NCBI RefSeq assembly: GCF_029168335.1 | Contig: NZ_JARGYC010000010.1 | Span: 23,738 to 87,737, forward strand | Length of the DNA stretch: 64,000 bases | Source of the DNA: Psychromarinibacter sediminicola | GTDB taxonomy: Bacteria > Pseudomonadota > Alphaproteobacteria > Rhodobacterales > Rhodobacteraceae | Reading direction: 5' to 3' | In this document: one piece after another, positions 19,950 through 28,096 of the stretch | Numbering within the stretch: the first letter of the stretch is position 1 | How the letters are laid out: the number at the start of each line of letters is the position of its first letter | Program-made: the position numbers and the translations under genes | Notes under the pieces: model-generated | The model's input: only the letters and a program-made list of their open reading frames with translations | What the model was told of the DNA's origin: nothing | Databases searched by the model: none

Positions 19950-20826
19950 CCGCCATCTCCCGCAGCCGCACCGGGCTGCACGGATCGAGGATGTCCAGAA
20001 GCAGCGGCCCGAGCCCGGCCTTGTCGGCGGGAAGCGCGGCCAGTGTCCGGTCGAGGATGCCGCCCTCGGCCAGCAGGGCGTCGGTCGGCGTGACCCGCGC
20101 CAGCTCCGTCACGACCCCCTCGGCGACCGTGATGTGCACGCCATAGGCGCCGCGCGCCGCGGGCACCATTGCCCTGCCGTCTTCCGCCGCGATCACCGGC
20201 AACTGTCCCAGTGCGGCGGCCTCGATATCGTAAAGCCGTGCGGTGGCGCGCCAAAGCGGCCCACGCCCGTATGTGCGGGCGACATGGTCCATCACCGGGT
20301 GACGGGCGTGCCGCCCCGCCACGGAATTCTCCACCGGGGCGCCGTCCCAGAGCGTGGCGAAGGTCACCGGCGCCAGCCCCTCCGCGACCGCCTCGTGCGG
20401 CGCGAAGCTGTCGCGGATCCGCCGCAGAGGATCGGCCAGCGCGCGCCCGCTTCCTCGGAAGGCGGCGAAGTCCTCTGCGGTGCGCGGCGCGCGGTCCGTT
20501 CCGAACAGCGCGGTCAGCAGCCCGCGTCCGCCCTCCGCCCATCCCTCGGGCAGCGGCACCGGCGCCCGGCCGAAGAAGCGCGGCCAGGTCACGTGGAACT
20601 TCATCAGGTGGTCGCGCAGGCATTCCGCCGCGATCCCGCCCGCGTCCACCGGGCGCCCCAGCGCAGCCGCGATCCCGGCCCCCTGCGCCGCCCGGCACAG
20701 GTTGAACAGCCGCGGCAGCAGCGCCAGCACCTCGTCCGGCGACCGCCCGGCGACGTGGCGCGCCACCGGCAGGCCCGGCGCCGCCTCCGCCACCAGCGGC
20801 GGGGATATGCGGCCCGCCGGGCGCAT
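19942..20826 (-). CDS. hupK: Hydrogenase expression/formation protein HupK
   Basis: A 294-residue protein found only in aerobic uptake-hydrogenase clusters. It resembles a degenerate hydrogenase large subunit: FNLCRAAQG (about 41-49) takes the place of the N-terminal RxCGxC region, and [11 protein letters not shown] near the C-terminus echoes the DPCxxCxxH motif with a single cysteine left. It is thought to help cofactor assembly or to act as a scaffold in oxygen-tolerant enzymes. The start overlaps the hupJ stop (TGATG). The call rests on position and these vestigial motifs. Confidence 0.88.
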   Translation of the reverse strand: MRPAGRISPPLVAEAAPGLPVARHVAGRSPDEVLALLPRLFNLCRAAQGAGIAAALGRPVDAGGIAAECLRDHLMKFHVTWPRFFGRAPVPLPEGWAEGGRGLLTALFGTDRAPRTAEDFAAFRGSGRALADPLRRIRDSFAPHEAVAEGLAPVTFATLWDGAPVENSVAGRHARHPVMDHVARTYGRGPLWRATARLYDIEAAALGQLPVIAAEDGRAMVPAARGAYGVHITVAEGVVTELARVTPTDALLAEGGILDRTLAALPADKAGLGPLLLDILDPCSPVRLREMADA

Positions 20827-21608
20827 CAGCCCTCGGACATCCCGGCGGTGATCACCGCCCGGCGACTCGGCGCCTCGGGGAACGCCTCATCGGCCCCCTC
20901 CGTGCCCTCTTCGGCCGCAGCCAGTTCCGCCTCACGCGCCGCCCGGATTTCCGCCGCGCGGTCGGTCTCGTCCCGGTGCGCTTCGTCGAACAGCGCCGAC
21001 ATCACCGCGCGCGCCACGTCCGTCGCCTGCTTTTGCGAGGTGAACTCGGCCATCGGCGAGAACAGCGAGCACGCCTTGTATCCGCCCGTCATCTCGCGCG
21101 TGTTGTGGAGGAACTCGTAATCGCCGGAGGGAAAGGAGATAACCTCCTTCTCGCCCGGTGTCAGCCCGGACCAGTCCGCGCCGTCCGGCAGCATGACGAG
21201 ATTCATGAACCAGGGGCTGACGAGCACGCCCAGCAGCACCTCGCCATGGCGGCGGAACCCCACCGCCTCGACCTGGAGTACCTTGTTCACGATCGGTACG
21301 TCGCGCATCTTGGCGTGATAGACCTCGCGGAAATCGGCCACCAGCCGGTCGGTGACGGCGCCGATCCGCGCCGCCTCCCGCAGCGCGTCCGCGCCCGGGT
21401 CCTCCAGCACCATGAACTGCTCCTTCGGCGCGTCGCAGTTCGGGCAGGACCAGTCCTCGGGCAGATCGGCAAAGGGCGTGCCGGGCTCCACCTGACGGAA
21501 ATCGTCGCCCTCGGCCGGGTCGTAGGGCGTCCAGCAGATCTTGCATTCCATCACCGCCTGCGCGCTGATCCGGTCGTTGGCGCCCAGATAGCTACCCTCG
21601 AAGCTCAT
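20826..21608 (-). CDS. hupJ: Rubredoxin-HybE/HupJ fusion, hydrogenase assembly protein
   Basis: A 260-residue protein. The N-terminal 70 residues are a rubredoxin (CKICWTPYDP and CPNCDAPKEQF, with the four iron-binding Cys), equivalent to HupI/HoxR. The rest is a HybE/HupJ-type chaperone domain (VVHAKM-like start, then SPWFMNLVMLP and FPSGDYEFLHNTREMTGGYKACSLFSPM). An acidic, Ala-rich tail ends it. Such proteins help the small subunit receive its iron-sulfur clusters under air. ATG at 21608 overlaps the hupH stop. A single fused gene replaces the separate hupI and hupJ of other clusters, as in R. capsulatus hupJ. Confidence 0.92.
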   Translation of the reverse strand: MSFEGSYLGANDRISAQAVMECKICWTPYDPAEGDDFRQVEPGTPFADLPEDWSCPNCDAPKEQFMVLEDPGADALREAARIGAVTDRLVADFREVYHAKMRDVPIVNKVLQVEAVGFRRHGEVLLGVLVSPWFMNLVMLPDGADWSGLTPGEKEVISFPSGDYEFLHNTREMTGGYKACSLFSPMAEFTSQKQATDVARAVMSALFDEAHRDETDRAAEIRAAREAELAAAEEGTEGADEAFPEAPSRRAVITAGMSEG

Positions 21609-22423
21609 CGCACCGCCTCCAGCACGTCGCGCAGCCGCCCGGCGCTGTCGGCCAGATCCTCGGGCGCGGCCAGCGCGACCTCGGGCATTTCCGTGACCTC
21701 GAAGGTGTCGAGGATCAGCGCGTCCATCGAGTTGAAGAACTGCACCCGCCAGACATGCGGCATCGCCGTCGCCCGGACCCGGCAGTTGCCGTAGCCGCGC
21801 GACAAGATATCGACCGAGCCCTCGCCCATCCGCGCGTCGAGCCAGGCCAGGTCTTCCTCGGTATGCGGCAGGAGCGTCAGGTTGACCACGTGCAGGTCGC
21901 CGCCGAAGGCGCGCGACTTGTCCGACAGCTCCGCCAGCAGGGCGGGCGCATTCACGACCCCGGCGCCGGGGGGCGCGGTGTCCTGCGGCCGGTACGGCTC
22001 GAAGGCGCGGGCGCGGGCCTGCGCAGGGACGGTGGCCACCTCGATCGCGTCGACCCCGGCGCCCGACACCACCCAGATCCCGGCGAAGACGCTTTCCTGC
22101 ACGCGCAGCGCCGGCAGGCCGCGGAGCTTCATCGCCACCTCGCCCTCGCCCATGGTCTCCGCCACCAGCCGCCGGTTCGCCGCATCCAGGCCCGACAGGT
22201 CGAACCAGTCCGCCGGCCCGCCCTGCGCCACGCGCCCGGCCGCGGCCGCCACCCGGCCCATCAGCGTCAGCGCCGGGGCCAGCGCCGCGTCGTCCTCGAC
22301 CTCGGGGATATGCGCCGAGAAGGTGCGCATGTCCTGCGGCAGCGGCATGTATTCCAGCGTCTCGTCCTCGGGCTGCGAGCCGGGGCCGTAGCCGACGGGG
22401 GGAAGGTGAAAGTTGGAAACCAT
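21605..22423 (-). CDS. hupH: Hydrogenase expression/formation protein HupH (HyaF family)
   Basis: A 272-residue accessory protein of the HyaF/HupH family, required for uptake hydrogenase maturation, probably of the small subunit. Recognisable parts are the middle WFDLSGLDAANRRLV stretch and the C-terminal half with LPHTEEDLAWL, LSRGYGNCRVRATAMPHVWRVQFFNSMD. It overlaps hupJ by 4 bp and follows hupG by 12 bp. The precise biochemical role is unsettled in the family. Confidence 0.92.
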   Translation of the reverse strand: MVSNFHLPPVGYGPGSQPEDETLEYMPLPQDMRTFSAHIPEVEDDAALAPALTLMGRVAAAAGRVAQGGPADWFDLSGLDAANRRLVAETMGEGEVAMKLRGLPALRVQESVFAGIWVVSGAGVDAIEVATVPAQARARAFEPYRPQDTAPPGAGVVNAPALLAELSDKSRAFGGDLHVVNLTLLPHTEEDLAWLDARMGEGSVDILSRGYGNCRVRATAMPHVWRVQFFNSMDALILDTFEVTEMPEVALAAPEDLADSAGRLRDVLEAVR

Positions 22424-22435
22424 CGCGATATCTCC

Positions 22436-22819
22436 TCAGGCCACGGGCGCCGGCTCGGCCGACAGGATCTGCGGGATGCGGGCCAAGTAGTCGCTCCAGT
22501 CGCGCACCTTCGGGATGCCGCCCAGGAACGCGCCGTCGCGGAAGAAGATCAGGCTCGGCGTCTTCAGCACCCGCACCGCCTCGCGCAGCTCGGTCTCCGC
22601 GCCGTCGCCCACCACGGCGCAGTCGAAGGCCCGCTGGAACGCGATCCGCAGCTCTGGCAGGATCACCGCGACATCGGCGCTTTCCAGGTTGCGCCGCGGG
22701 TCGCCCGGCACGAACAGGCAATGCGTGCCCTCGGCCACGCACGCTCGCACCTCCGCCATCGTCTCCAGCCGGGGCCAGCCCAGCTCGTCCGTCAGCCTGT
22801 CGATCAGCGGATGTCCCAT
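22436..22819 (-). CDS. hupG: Thioredoxin-fold hydrogenase chaperone HupG (HyaE family)
   Basis: A 127-residue thioredoxin-like protein without a CxxC pair, matching the HyaE/HupG family that binds the Tat signal of the hydrogenase small subunit. Features are CLFVPGDPRRNLESADVAV and LIFFRDGAFLGGIPKVRDW. ATG at 22819 was chosen because GAGGGAG precedes it at good distance; an upstream ATG at 22834 (overlapping the hupF stop as ATGA) would add five residues and cannot be excluded. Confidence 0.9.
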   Translation of the reverse strand: MGHPLIDRLTDELGWPRLETMAEVRACVAEGTHCLFVPGDPRRNLESADVAVILPELRIAFQRAFDCAVVGDGAETELREAVRVLKTPSLIFFRDGAFLGGIPKVRDWSDYLARIPQILSAEPAPVA

Positions 22820-22830
22820 GCCCGTCTCCC

Positions 22831-23142
22831 TCATGCTTCGCGCTTGCCCGCCGCGCGCGCCGCTTCCAGATGCGGCGGCAGCGCCGGGTCCCTGTTCTCC
22901 AGGTCGGCAAAGGCCCCGCCGGCCCCGCCGCCCGCCATCACCGACCGCAGCCCGTCCAGCGCGTCGGCGATCAGCCGCGCCTCCTCGGCCGAGATCACCT
23001 CGCGCGCCGAGCCCAGATGCGTCAGCACCCAGGTGCCCGGCGCCACCGGACCGGTCAGGGACAAATCCACCATCTCGCCATAGGCGGTCGTGCCGGCGAT
23101 GCCGTCCACCGCGGCGATACGCATGGGCACGCCCACGCACAT
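22831..23142 (-). CDS. hupF: HypC-family hydrogenase chaperone HupF
   Basis: A 103-residue HypC paralogue starting MCVGVPMRI, with the conserved Cys2 and GTWVLTHLGSAREVISAEEA. In R. capsulatus and rhizobia, HupF is a second chaperone specific for the HupL precursor, important under aerobic conditions. The start overlaps the hupD stop (TGATG), and the stop touches the hupG start region. The C-terminal tail is longer than in HypC. Confidence 0.94.
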   Translation of the reverse strand: MCVGVPMRIAAVDGIAGTTAYGEMVDLSLTGPVAPGTWVLTHLGSAREVISAEEARLIADALDGLRSVMAGGGAGGAFADLENRDPALPPHLEAARAAGKREA

Positions 23143-23750
23143 CAGGCCCGCTCCGGGAAGAAGCGCGCGTCGCCGGTGCGGCAGGCCTCCTCCGCGGCGG
23201 GCCGACCGTCTTCATAGGCCGCCTGCCGGATCGCGGCGTCCGCCAGGTCGGGGGTCTCGGTCCGCCCCGCCTCGGCCGTGAAGCCGCGGTCGGCCAGCCA
23301 CTCCCGCGCGATGCGCACGGCCTCGGGAATCCGTCCCGCCACGACCGCGCGCAGCCCGCCGCCGTAATCCTCCAGCTCCTCGGGCTGGCAGCCGATCAGC
23401 ACCAGTTCGCCGGGGCAGTACCCCATCAGCTGCGCCGTCGCGATCACGTCCTGGAACCCGGTCTGGTGCAGCGACATCTTCTTGGCGCCCATGAAGGCCG
23501 GGATCTCGTCGCCCTCGACCACCTTCATCTCGCCTGGCGCCAGGCCGTAATCGACGGCGTCGAAGACGACCATCACGTCGGCCTCCTCCAGGAACGGCAG
23601 CAGGTACAGGCCCTGCGTCCCGCCATCCAGCACCGTCACCTCCGTGCCGTAGCGCAGCGTTCCGGCCAGATGCTCGACGCAGCGCACGCCGAACCCCTCA
23701 TCGGCCCAAAGCAGGTTTCCGATACCCAGGATCAGCGCCCTGCGCCCCAT
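23142..23750 (-). CDS. hupD: Hydrogenase maturation endopeptidase HupD
   Basis: A 202-residue nickel-dependent protease that removes the C-terminal tail of HupL after metal insertion. The family motifs GIGNLLWADEGFGVR (Glu in DEG binds nickel), FDAVDYG and SLHQTGFQDV (His) are all present. The ATG at 23750 is preceded by GGAGGGTGAC. The start of the hupDFGHJK-hyp unit lies behind a terminator that closes hupSLC, so this unit may have its own promoter in 23751-23969. Confidence 0.96.
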   Translation of the reverse strand: MGRRALILGIGNLLWADEGFGVRCVEHLAGTLRYGTEVTVLDGGTQGLYLLPFLEEADVMVVFDAVDYGLAPGEMKVVEGDEIPAFMGAKKMSLHQTGFQDVIATAQLMGYCPGELVLIGCQPEELEDYGGGLRAVVAGRIPEAVRIAREWLADRGFTAEAGRTETPDLADAAIRQAAYEDGRPAAEEACRTGDARFFPERA

Positions 23751-23969
23751 GTCACCCTCCCTCGCGTCGCCGGCGCGCTCCCCCGCGCCGCCTGTGGAAG
23801 CCAATCTACGGTTTCGCCCGCCGGGCGGCAGCGATTCTCCCACCTGAGAGAGAAATCGGGCAAACCCCTGATATTTTTGCCATTTCACAGAGCCGGGCCA
23901 GTATTGGCCGCCCACTACGTGCAAAGTTTCTTTCCATTTCACACGATGACCGAAAACCCGGCGACCAGC

Positions 23970-23998
23970 AAAGAAAAACGGGCCCCGAAAGGCCCGTT
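23970..23998 (-). terminator. Rho-independent terminator after hupC
   Basis: Read on the minus strand, AACGGGCC and GGCCCGTT form a perfect 8-bp stem with a 6-nt loop (23977-23984 with 23991-23998), followed by TTTTTCTTT. It stands 28 bp after the hupC stop and should end the hupSLC transcript. The rest of the 275-bp gap (23751-24025) holds no gene; it is comparatively AT-rich near 23,870-23,950, where a hupD promoter may lie. Confidence 0.85.
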
Positions 23999-24025
23999 CC
24001 GCTTCGCGTCGCCGCTGGAAACCGA

Positions 24026-24802
24026 TCAGTCCGGCCGGTCGTCCTTGAAGGTCCGGGTGCCCGAGATCATCGTCGACACCATCGACTGCCGGCTCATGAT
24101 GTCCTCGCGGATCGCGGCGTAGATATGGATCATCATGAAGATCACGATGAACCACATCCCCAGGTGGTGGACCGAATGCAGCACCTGCGTGTTGCCCACC
24201 AGCCCGATCAGCCAGCCCATCGCCATGTCGGGCCACGACCCCTGCCCCGCGCCCTCGGCGTAAAGCGCCCAGCCGGTGAGGATCATGAAGCTGATCCCGA
24301 TGGTCATGAAGAAGAACATCGCGATCTGCGCCAGCGGGTTGTGGCCCACGTATTTCTTGGGCTCGCGTTCGAGGAAGGCGTACCATTTCAGCTCGAACCA
24401 CACCTCCTGCCACCAGCGCTTCTTCCACACCGGCACGTAGAACAGCTGCCGGGAATGGTGGTTGCCCACGATGGCCCAGTAGATGCGGGCGGCGAAGGCC
24501 ACCGTCAGAAGCTGCCCGGCCGCGAAATGCGCGAACCGGGTATAGCCCATGACGAACTGAAAGGTCGCCTCGGCGAACTCCATCGACGGCAGGGGCGAGG
24601 CGATCAGCCAGCCCGAACCGATCAGCACTAGGATCAGCGCCGCGTTCAGCCAGTGCCACAGCCGCACCGGCCATTCGTAGACGAATACGCTGGTGCGCAG
24701 GCGGATGCTCTCCACGTCCTCGTGGGTCGCGTCGCCGGCCAACTGGGAACTGACCAGCGGCTCGACCTTGACGTTCGGGGAATGGATCAGGTCGTCCGGC
24801 AT
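24026..24802 (-). CDS. hupC: Ni/Fe-hydrogenase b-type cytochrome subunit HupC
   Basis: A 258-residue membrane anchor that passes electrons from HupSL to the quinone pool. Four to five hydrophobic segments are visible. Haem-ligand histidines stand in WPVRLWHWLNA, RFAHFAAGQLL and VLHSVHHLGMW. The N-terminal 40 residues are a hydrophilic cytoplasmic extension. It belongs with hupS and hupL and is followed by a strong terminator. Its start lies 4 bp beyond the stop of a small upstream gene. Confidence 0.96.
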   Translation of the reverse strand: MPDDLIHSPNVKVEPLVSSQLAGDATHEDVESIRLRTSVFVYEWPVRLWHWLNAALILVLIGSGWLIASPLPSMEFAEATFQFVMGYTRFAHFAAGQLLTVAFAARIYWAIVGNHHSRQLFYVPVWKKRWWQEVWFELKWYAFLEREPKKYVGHNPLAQIAMFFFMTIGISFMILTGWALYAEGAGQGSWPDMAMGWLIGLVGNTQVLHSVHHLGMWFIVIFMMIHIYAAIREDIMSRQSMVSTMISGTRTFKDDRPD

Positions 24803-24806
24803 CGCC

Positions 24807-24974
24807 TCACTCCTTCCGACGCGCGCGCAGCGCCCAGAGAACCACGGCGACCCCGACCAGCCCCAGCCCGTGCAGCGGCGACAGCGCCCAATGCGCCGGC
24901 CCCTCGACCCCGTGCCCCGGATGCGCCAGCGCCGGCGCGGCCGTCAGTGCGAACATCGCGATTGCATGTCTCAT
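24807..24974 (-). CDS. Small predicted membrane or secreted protein between hupL and hupC
   Basis: A 55-codon gene beginning MRHAIAMFALTAAPALAHPGHG and ending LWALRARRKE. It has an excellent ribosome-binding site (GGGAGGATCACC before the ATG), fills the gap between hupL (12 bp) and hupC (4 bp), and shows a cleavable-looking signal with AxA-HPGHG. A single C-terminal hydrophobic helix (GLGLVGVAVVLWAL) with a positively charged tail follows. It may be processed and anchored in the inner membrane facing the periplasm, next to HupC. The HPGHG opening recalls short DUF-type periplasmic proteins of Rhodobacterales; no function is known to me. Coding is inferred from these signals. Confidence 0.75.
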   Translation of the reverse strand: MRHAIAMFALTAAPALAHPGHGVEGPAHWALSPLHGLGLVGVAVVLWALRARRKE

Positions 24975-24986
24975 GGTGATCCTCCC

Positions 24987-26780
24987 TCAGCGCACCTTGA
25001 CGTTGGCCAGCTCGTCGCCGTCGGGCGACATGACGTGGGTCGAACAGGCCAGGCACGGGTCGAAGCTGTGCAGCGTGCGCAGGATCTCCACCGGCTCTTC
25101 GGGCCGTTCCACCTTGGTGTTCATCAGCGACGCCTCGAACGCACCGATATTGCCGGCGGTATCGCGGGGGCTGCCATTCCAGGTGGTCGGCACCACGCAC
25201 TGGTAGTTCTCGATCCGCCCGTCCTTGATCCGGACCCAGTGGCCCAGCGCGCCGCGCGGCGCCTCGGTCGCGCCCACGCCCTTGGCCTCCTTCGGCCAGG
25301 TGGACGGATCCCACTTCTCGACATTCGCCGTGGCGGTGTCGCCGTTGACGCAGTTCCGCACCAGCTTGTCGAAGAAATGCTTTTGCAGCCGTCCGCAGTA
25401 TTCGCTTTCCAGCGCCCGCGCGGCCGTCCGCCCCAGCGTCGAGAACACCGCCTCCAGCGGCAGGTCCATGTCGCGCAACAGCCCGTCGACCTGGCCCTTG
25501 ATCTCCTCGTGCCCCGAGGCATAGCCGACGACGTAGCGCGCCAGCGGCCCCACCTCCATCGCGTGGCCCTTCCAGCGCGGCGCCTTGATCCAGGAATACT
25601 TCGCCGCCTCGTCCAGCTCCTCGATGTTGGTCTTCGTGCCCTTGGCGTTCGGCCCCAGCTCGTAGTTCGCCTCGGTCACGCCGTCCCAGGGGTGCAGCCC
25701 CTTGCCCGGCTCGCCGTAGGTGTACCAGCTGTGATCCACGAATTCCTGGATCTGCTCGGGATCGCGCTGATCCACGTCATGCACCGTCGCCAGGTCGCCG
25801 CCGATGATCGCGCCGCGCGGCAGGTGCAGCTGTTCGGCCGAGAAATCGTTCGCATGCTCGGGGATGTCGCCATAGGCCAGGCAGGCCTGCGACGACAGCC
25901 CGCCGCCATAAAGCCACGCCTTGTAGAACCCGCCGATCGCCTTGACATCGGGCAGATAGACGTTGGTGTTGAACTCGATGCACTTGTCGATGATCGACGA
26001 CACCAGGTTCAGCCGCTCCATGTTGATCGCGCCCACGGCCCCGGTGCCGTCGATGTTGATCGGGCACGGCACCCCGCCCACCAGCCAGTTGGGATGCGGG
26101 TTCTTGCCGCCGAAGATCGTGTGGACCTTCACGATCTCCTTCTGCAGGTCCAGCGCCTCCAGGTAGTGGGTCGTCGCCATCAGGTCCGCCTCGGGCGGCA
26201 GCAGGTAGGCCGGGTTGTCCCAGTAGCCGTTCTTGAACAGCCCCAGCTGCCCCGATTCCACGAATTTCTTCAGCCGGTTCTGCACGTCGCGAAAATAGCC
26301 CGGCGAGGACAGCGGGTGCGACGGGCTGACCGCCTGCTGCAATTCCGACGTCGCCTTCGGATCGGCCTTCAGCGCGTTGACCGGATTGACCCAGTCCAGC
26401 GCGTGCAGGTGGTAGAAATGCACGATGTGGTCGTGGATCTGCAGGTTCAGCTGCATGATGTTGCGGATCGAGTTCGCGTTGTCCGGGATGGTGATCCCCA
26501 GCGCGTCCTCGACCGCCCGCACGCTGGTCAGCGCATGCGTGCCGGTGCAGACGCCGCAGATCCGCTCGGTGAAGGCCCAGGCGTCGCGCGGGTCGCGGCC
26601 CTTCAGGATCACCTCCAGCCCGCGCCACATGGTGCCCGTGGACACCGCGTTGGTGATCATGTTGTCGTCGTCGACATTCACCTCGCAGCGCATGTGCCCC
26701 TCGATCCGGGTGACCGGGTCGACCACGACGCGCTTGCCGGAGTTGTCCAGCGTGAAGCCGTTGGGAGTTTGAATGACCAT
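24987..26780 (-). CDS. hupL: Uptake [NiFe] hydrogenase large subunit HupL
   Basis: A 597-residue catalytic subunit that holds the NiFe centre and oxidises H2. The N-terminal motif RICGVC and C-terminal DPCLACSTH supply the four active-site cysteines. Fifteen residues follow the terminal His and would be removed by HupD. Group 1 features include [16 protein letters not shown]. It follows hupS by 3 bp. With HupS and HupC it forms the periplasm-facing, membrane-bound respiratory enzyme. Confidence 0.98.
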   Translation of the reverse strand: MVIQTPNGFTLDNSGKRVVVDPVTRIEGHMRCEVNVDDDNMITNAVSTGTMWRGLEVILKGRDPRDAWAFTERICGVCTGTHALTSVRAVEDALGITIPDNANSIRNIMQLNLQIHDHIVHFYHLHALDWVNPVNALKADPKATSELQQAVSPSHPLSSPGYFRDVQNRLKKFVESGQLGLFKNGYWDNPAYLLPPEADLMATTHYLEALDLQKEIVKVHTIFGGKNPHPNWLVGGVPCPINIDGTGAVGAINMERLNLVSSIIDKCIEFNTNVYLPDVKAIGGFYKAWLYGGGLSSQACLAYGDIPEHANDFSAEQLHLPRGAIIGGDLATVHDVDQRDPEQIQEFVDHSWYTYGEPGKGLHPWDGVTEANYELGPNAKGTKTNIEELDEAAKYSWIKAPRWKGHAMEVGPLARYVVGYASGHEEIKGQVDGLLRDMDLPLEAVFSTLGRTAARALESEYCGRLQKHFFDKLVRNCVNGDTATANVEKWDPSTWPKEAKGVGATEAPRGALGHWVRIKDGRIENYQCVVPTTWNGSPRDTAGNIGAFEASLMNTKVERPEEPVEILRTLHSFDPCLACSTHVMSPDGDELANVKVR

Positions 26781-26783
26781 CTA

Positions 26784-27878
26784 TCAGACCTCCTCGCTGG
26801 CAGGCTTGTCCTGCGTTTTCTTCTGTGCGGATTTCAGCGCCGAGACGGCGGCGTGCAGCGCGATGCCGCCGCCGACCACGCCCGCCGCCGCCATGCCGAC
26901 CTGGTCGGCATTCGCCTCGACCCCGAACTGGGTCAGGTCGGTCACCCGGTCGTAGAACGACCCCTGGTCCCAGAACCCGTCCTCGGAACAGCCGATGCAG
27001 CCGTGGCCCGACTGGATCGGAAAGGACACGCCCTCGTTCCAGCGCACCGTGGAACAGGCGTTATAGGTCGTCGGGCCCTTGCAGCCCATCTTGTACAGGC
27101 AATAGCCCTTCTTGGCGTTCTCGTCGTCCCAGGCCTCGACGAACTGGCCCGCGTCGAAATGCGGCCGGCGGTAGCACTTGTCGTGGATCCGCTGGGAATA
27201 GAACATCTTCGGCCGCCCCTGCCGGTCGAGCTCCGGCAGCCGGTCGAAGGTCAGCATGTAGGTGATCACGCCGGTCATCACCTCGGCGATCGGCGGGCAG
27301 CCCGGCACCTTGATGATCGGCTTGTCGGTGATCACCTTGTGCACCGGCGTCGCCCGCGTCGGGTTCGGCTTCGCCGCCTGCACGCAGCCGTAGGAGGCGC
27401 AGGCGCCCCACGAGATGATCGCCTTGGCGTCCTTCGCCGCGTGGCGCAGCTGCTCCACGAAGGGCTTGCCGCCGACGATGCAGAACATGCCGTCCTCGTT
27501 CAGCGGCGGGTTGCCCTCGACCGCCAGGATGTAGTTGCCCCTGTATTTCTCGATGGTGTCCTCTAGCGCCGCCTCGGCCTGGTGGCCCGCCGCCGCCATC
27601 AGCGTGTCGTCGTAGTCGAGGCTGATCATCGACAGCACCACGTCCTTGGCCAGCGGGTGCGCCGAGCGGATGAACGACTCCGAGCAACAGGTGCATTCCA
27701 GCCCGTGCACCCAGATCACCGGCGTGCGCGGCTTGGTCTCCATCGCCTGGGCGATCTTCGGCACGAAGGCCGGCCCCAGCCCCAGCGCCGCCGCCGTCAG
27801 CGAGCAGTATTTCATGAAGCTGCGCCGGGTGATCCCCTGGCTCCGCATCACCTCGTAGAATGTCTCGATCCGGCTCAC
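26784..27878 (-). CDS. hupS: Uptake [NiFe] hydrogenase small subunit HupS (six-Cys, oxygen-tolerant type)
   Basis: A 364-residue electron-transfer subunit. A Tat signal (TRRSFMKYC, Arg18-Arg19) ends near AQA45. The proximal cluster region reads ECTCCSES (Cys62, 64, 65) and CASYGC (Cys160, Cys165), with PGCPP Cys194. Counted from a mature start at residue 46 these are Cys17, 19, 20, 115, 120 and 149, exactly the six ligands of the 4Fe-3S cluster of oxygen-tolerant enzymes. A C-terminal hydrophobic helix ([17 protein letters not shown]) anchors it. The start is GTG at 27878, preceded by GGAGGAGGG. Confidence 0.97.
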   Translation of the reverse strand: MSRIETFYEVMRSQGITRRSFMKYCSLTAAALGLGPAFVPKIAQAMETKPRTPVIWVHGLECTCCSESFIRSAHPLAKDVVLSMISLDYDDTLMAAAGHQAEAALEDTIEKYRGNYILAVEGNPPLNEDGMFCIVGGKPFVEQLRHAAKDAKAIISWGACASYGCVQAAKPNPTRATPVHKVITDKPIIKVPGCPPIAEVMTGVITYMLTFDRLPELDRQGRPKMFYSQRIHDKCYRRPHFDAGQFVEAWDDENAKKGYCLYKMGCKGPTTYNACSTVRWNEGVSFPIQSGHGCIGCSEDGFWDQGSFYDRVTDLTQFGVEANADQVGMAAAGVVGGGIALHAAVSALKSAQKKTQDKPASEEV

Positions 27879-28096
27879 GTCGGCCCTCCTCCATTCCGTT
27901 TGCCTTGCGTCGCGCCGGCATCGCGGCGGGCGCGGGTTGGGCCATCATGCCGGTATGCCACGGTGTGCGAAGGGGAAGCGCCGAAGGAATCGGAAAGCGC
28001 CGGAAAAGCGCGCGTTTCCAGGGACTTGCCAGATACTCTTGATGGAATTGGTCCGCCGCGGCCGGACTCCCGCTTACCGCCCCGCGCGGACGCCGG
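27879..28096 (-). promoter_or_regulatory. Upstream region of hupSLC
   Basis: A 218-bp gene-free gap between hypF and hupS on the minus strand, expected to hold the HupR-controlled promoter of the structural genes. I found neither a perfect TTG-N5-CAA HupR box nor a convincing GG-N10-GC sigma-54 element. A comparatively AT-rich patch with CATCAAGAGTATCTGG (28030-28050) is the likeliest protein-binding part. Confidence 0.4.

Noticed and set aside
27879..28096. Sigma-54 promoter before hupS (TGGCA near 28,030)
   Set aside because: The spacing to the second GG/GC element is wrong, and HupR has no GAFTGA loop.
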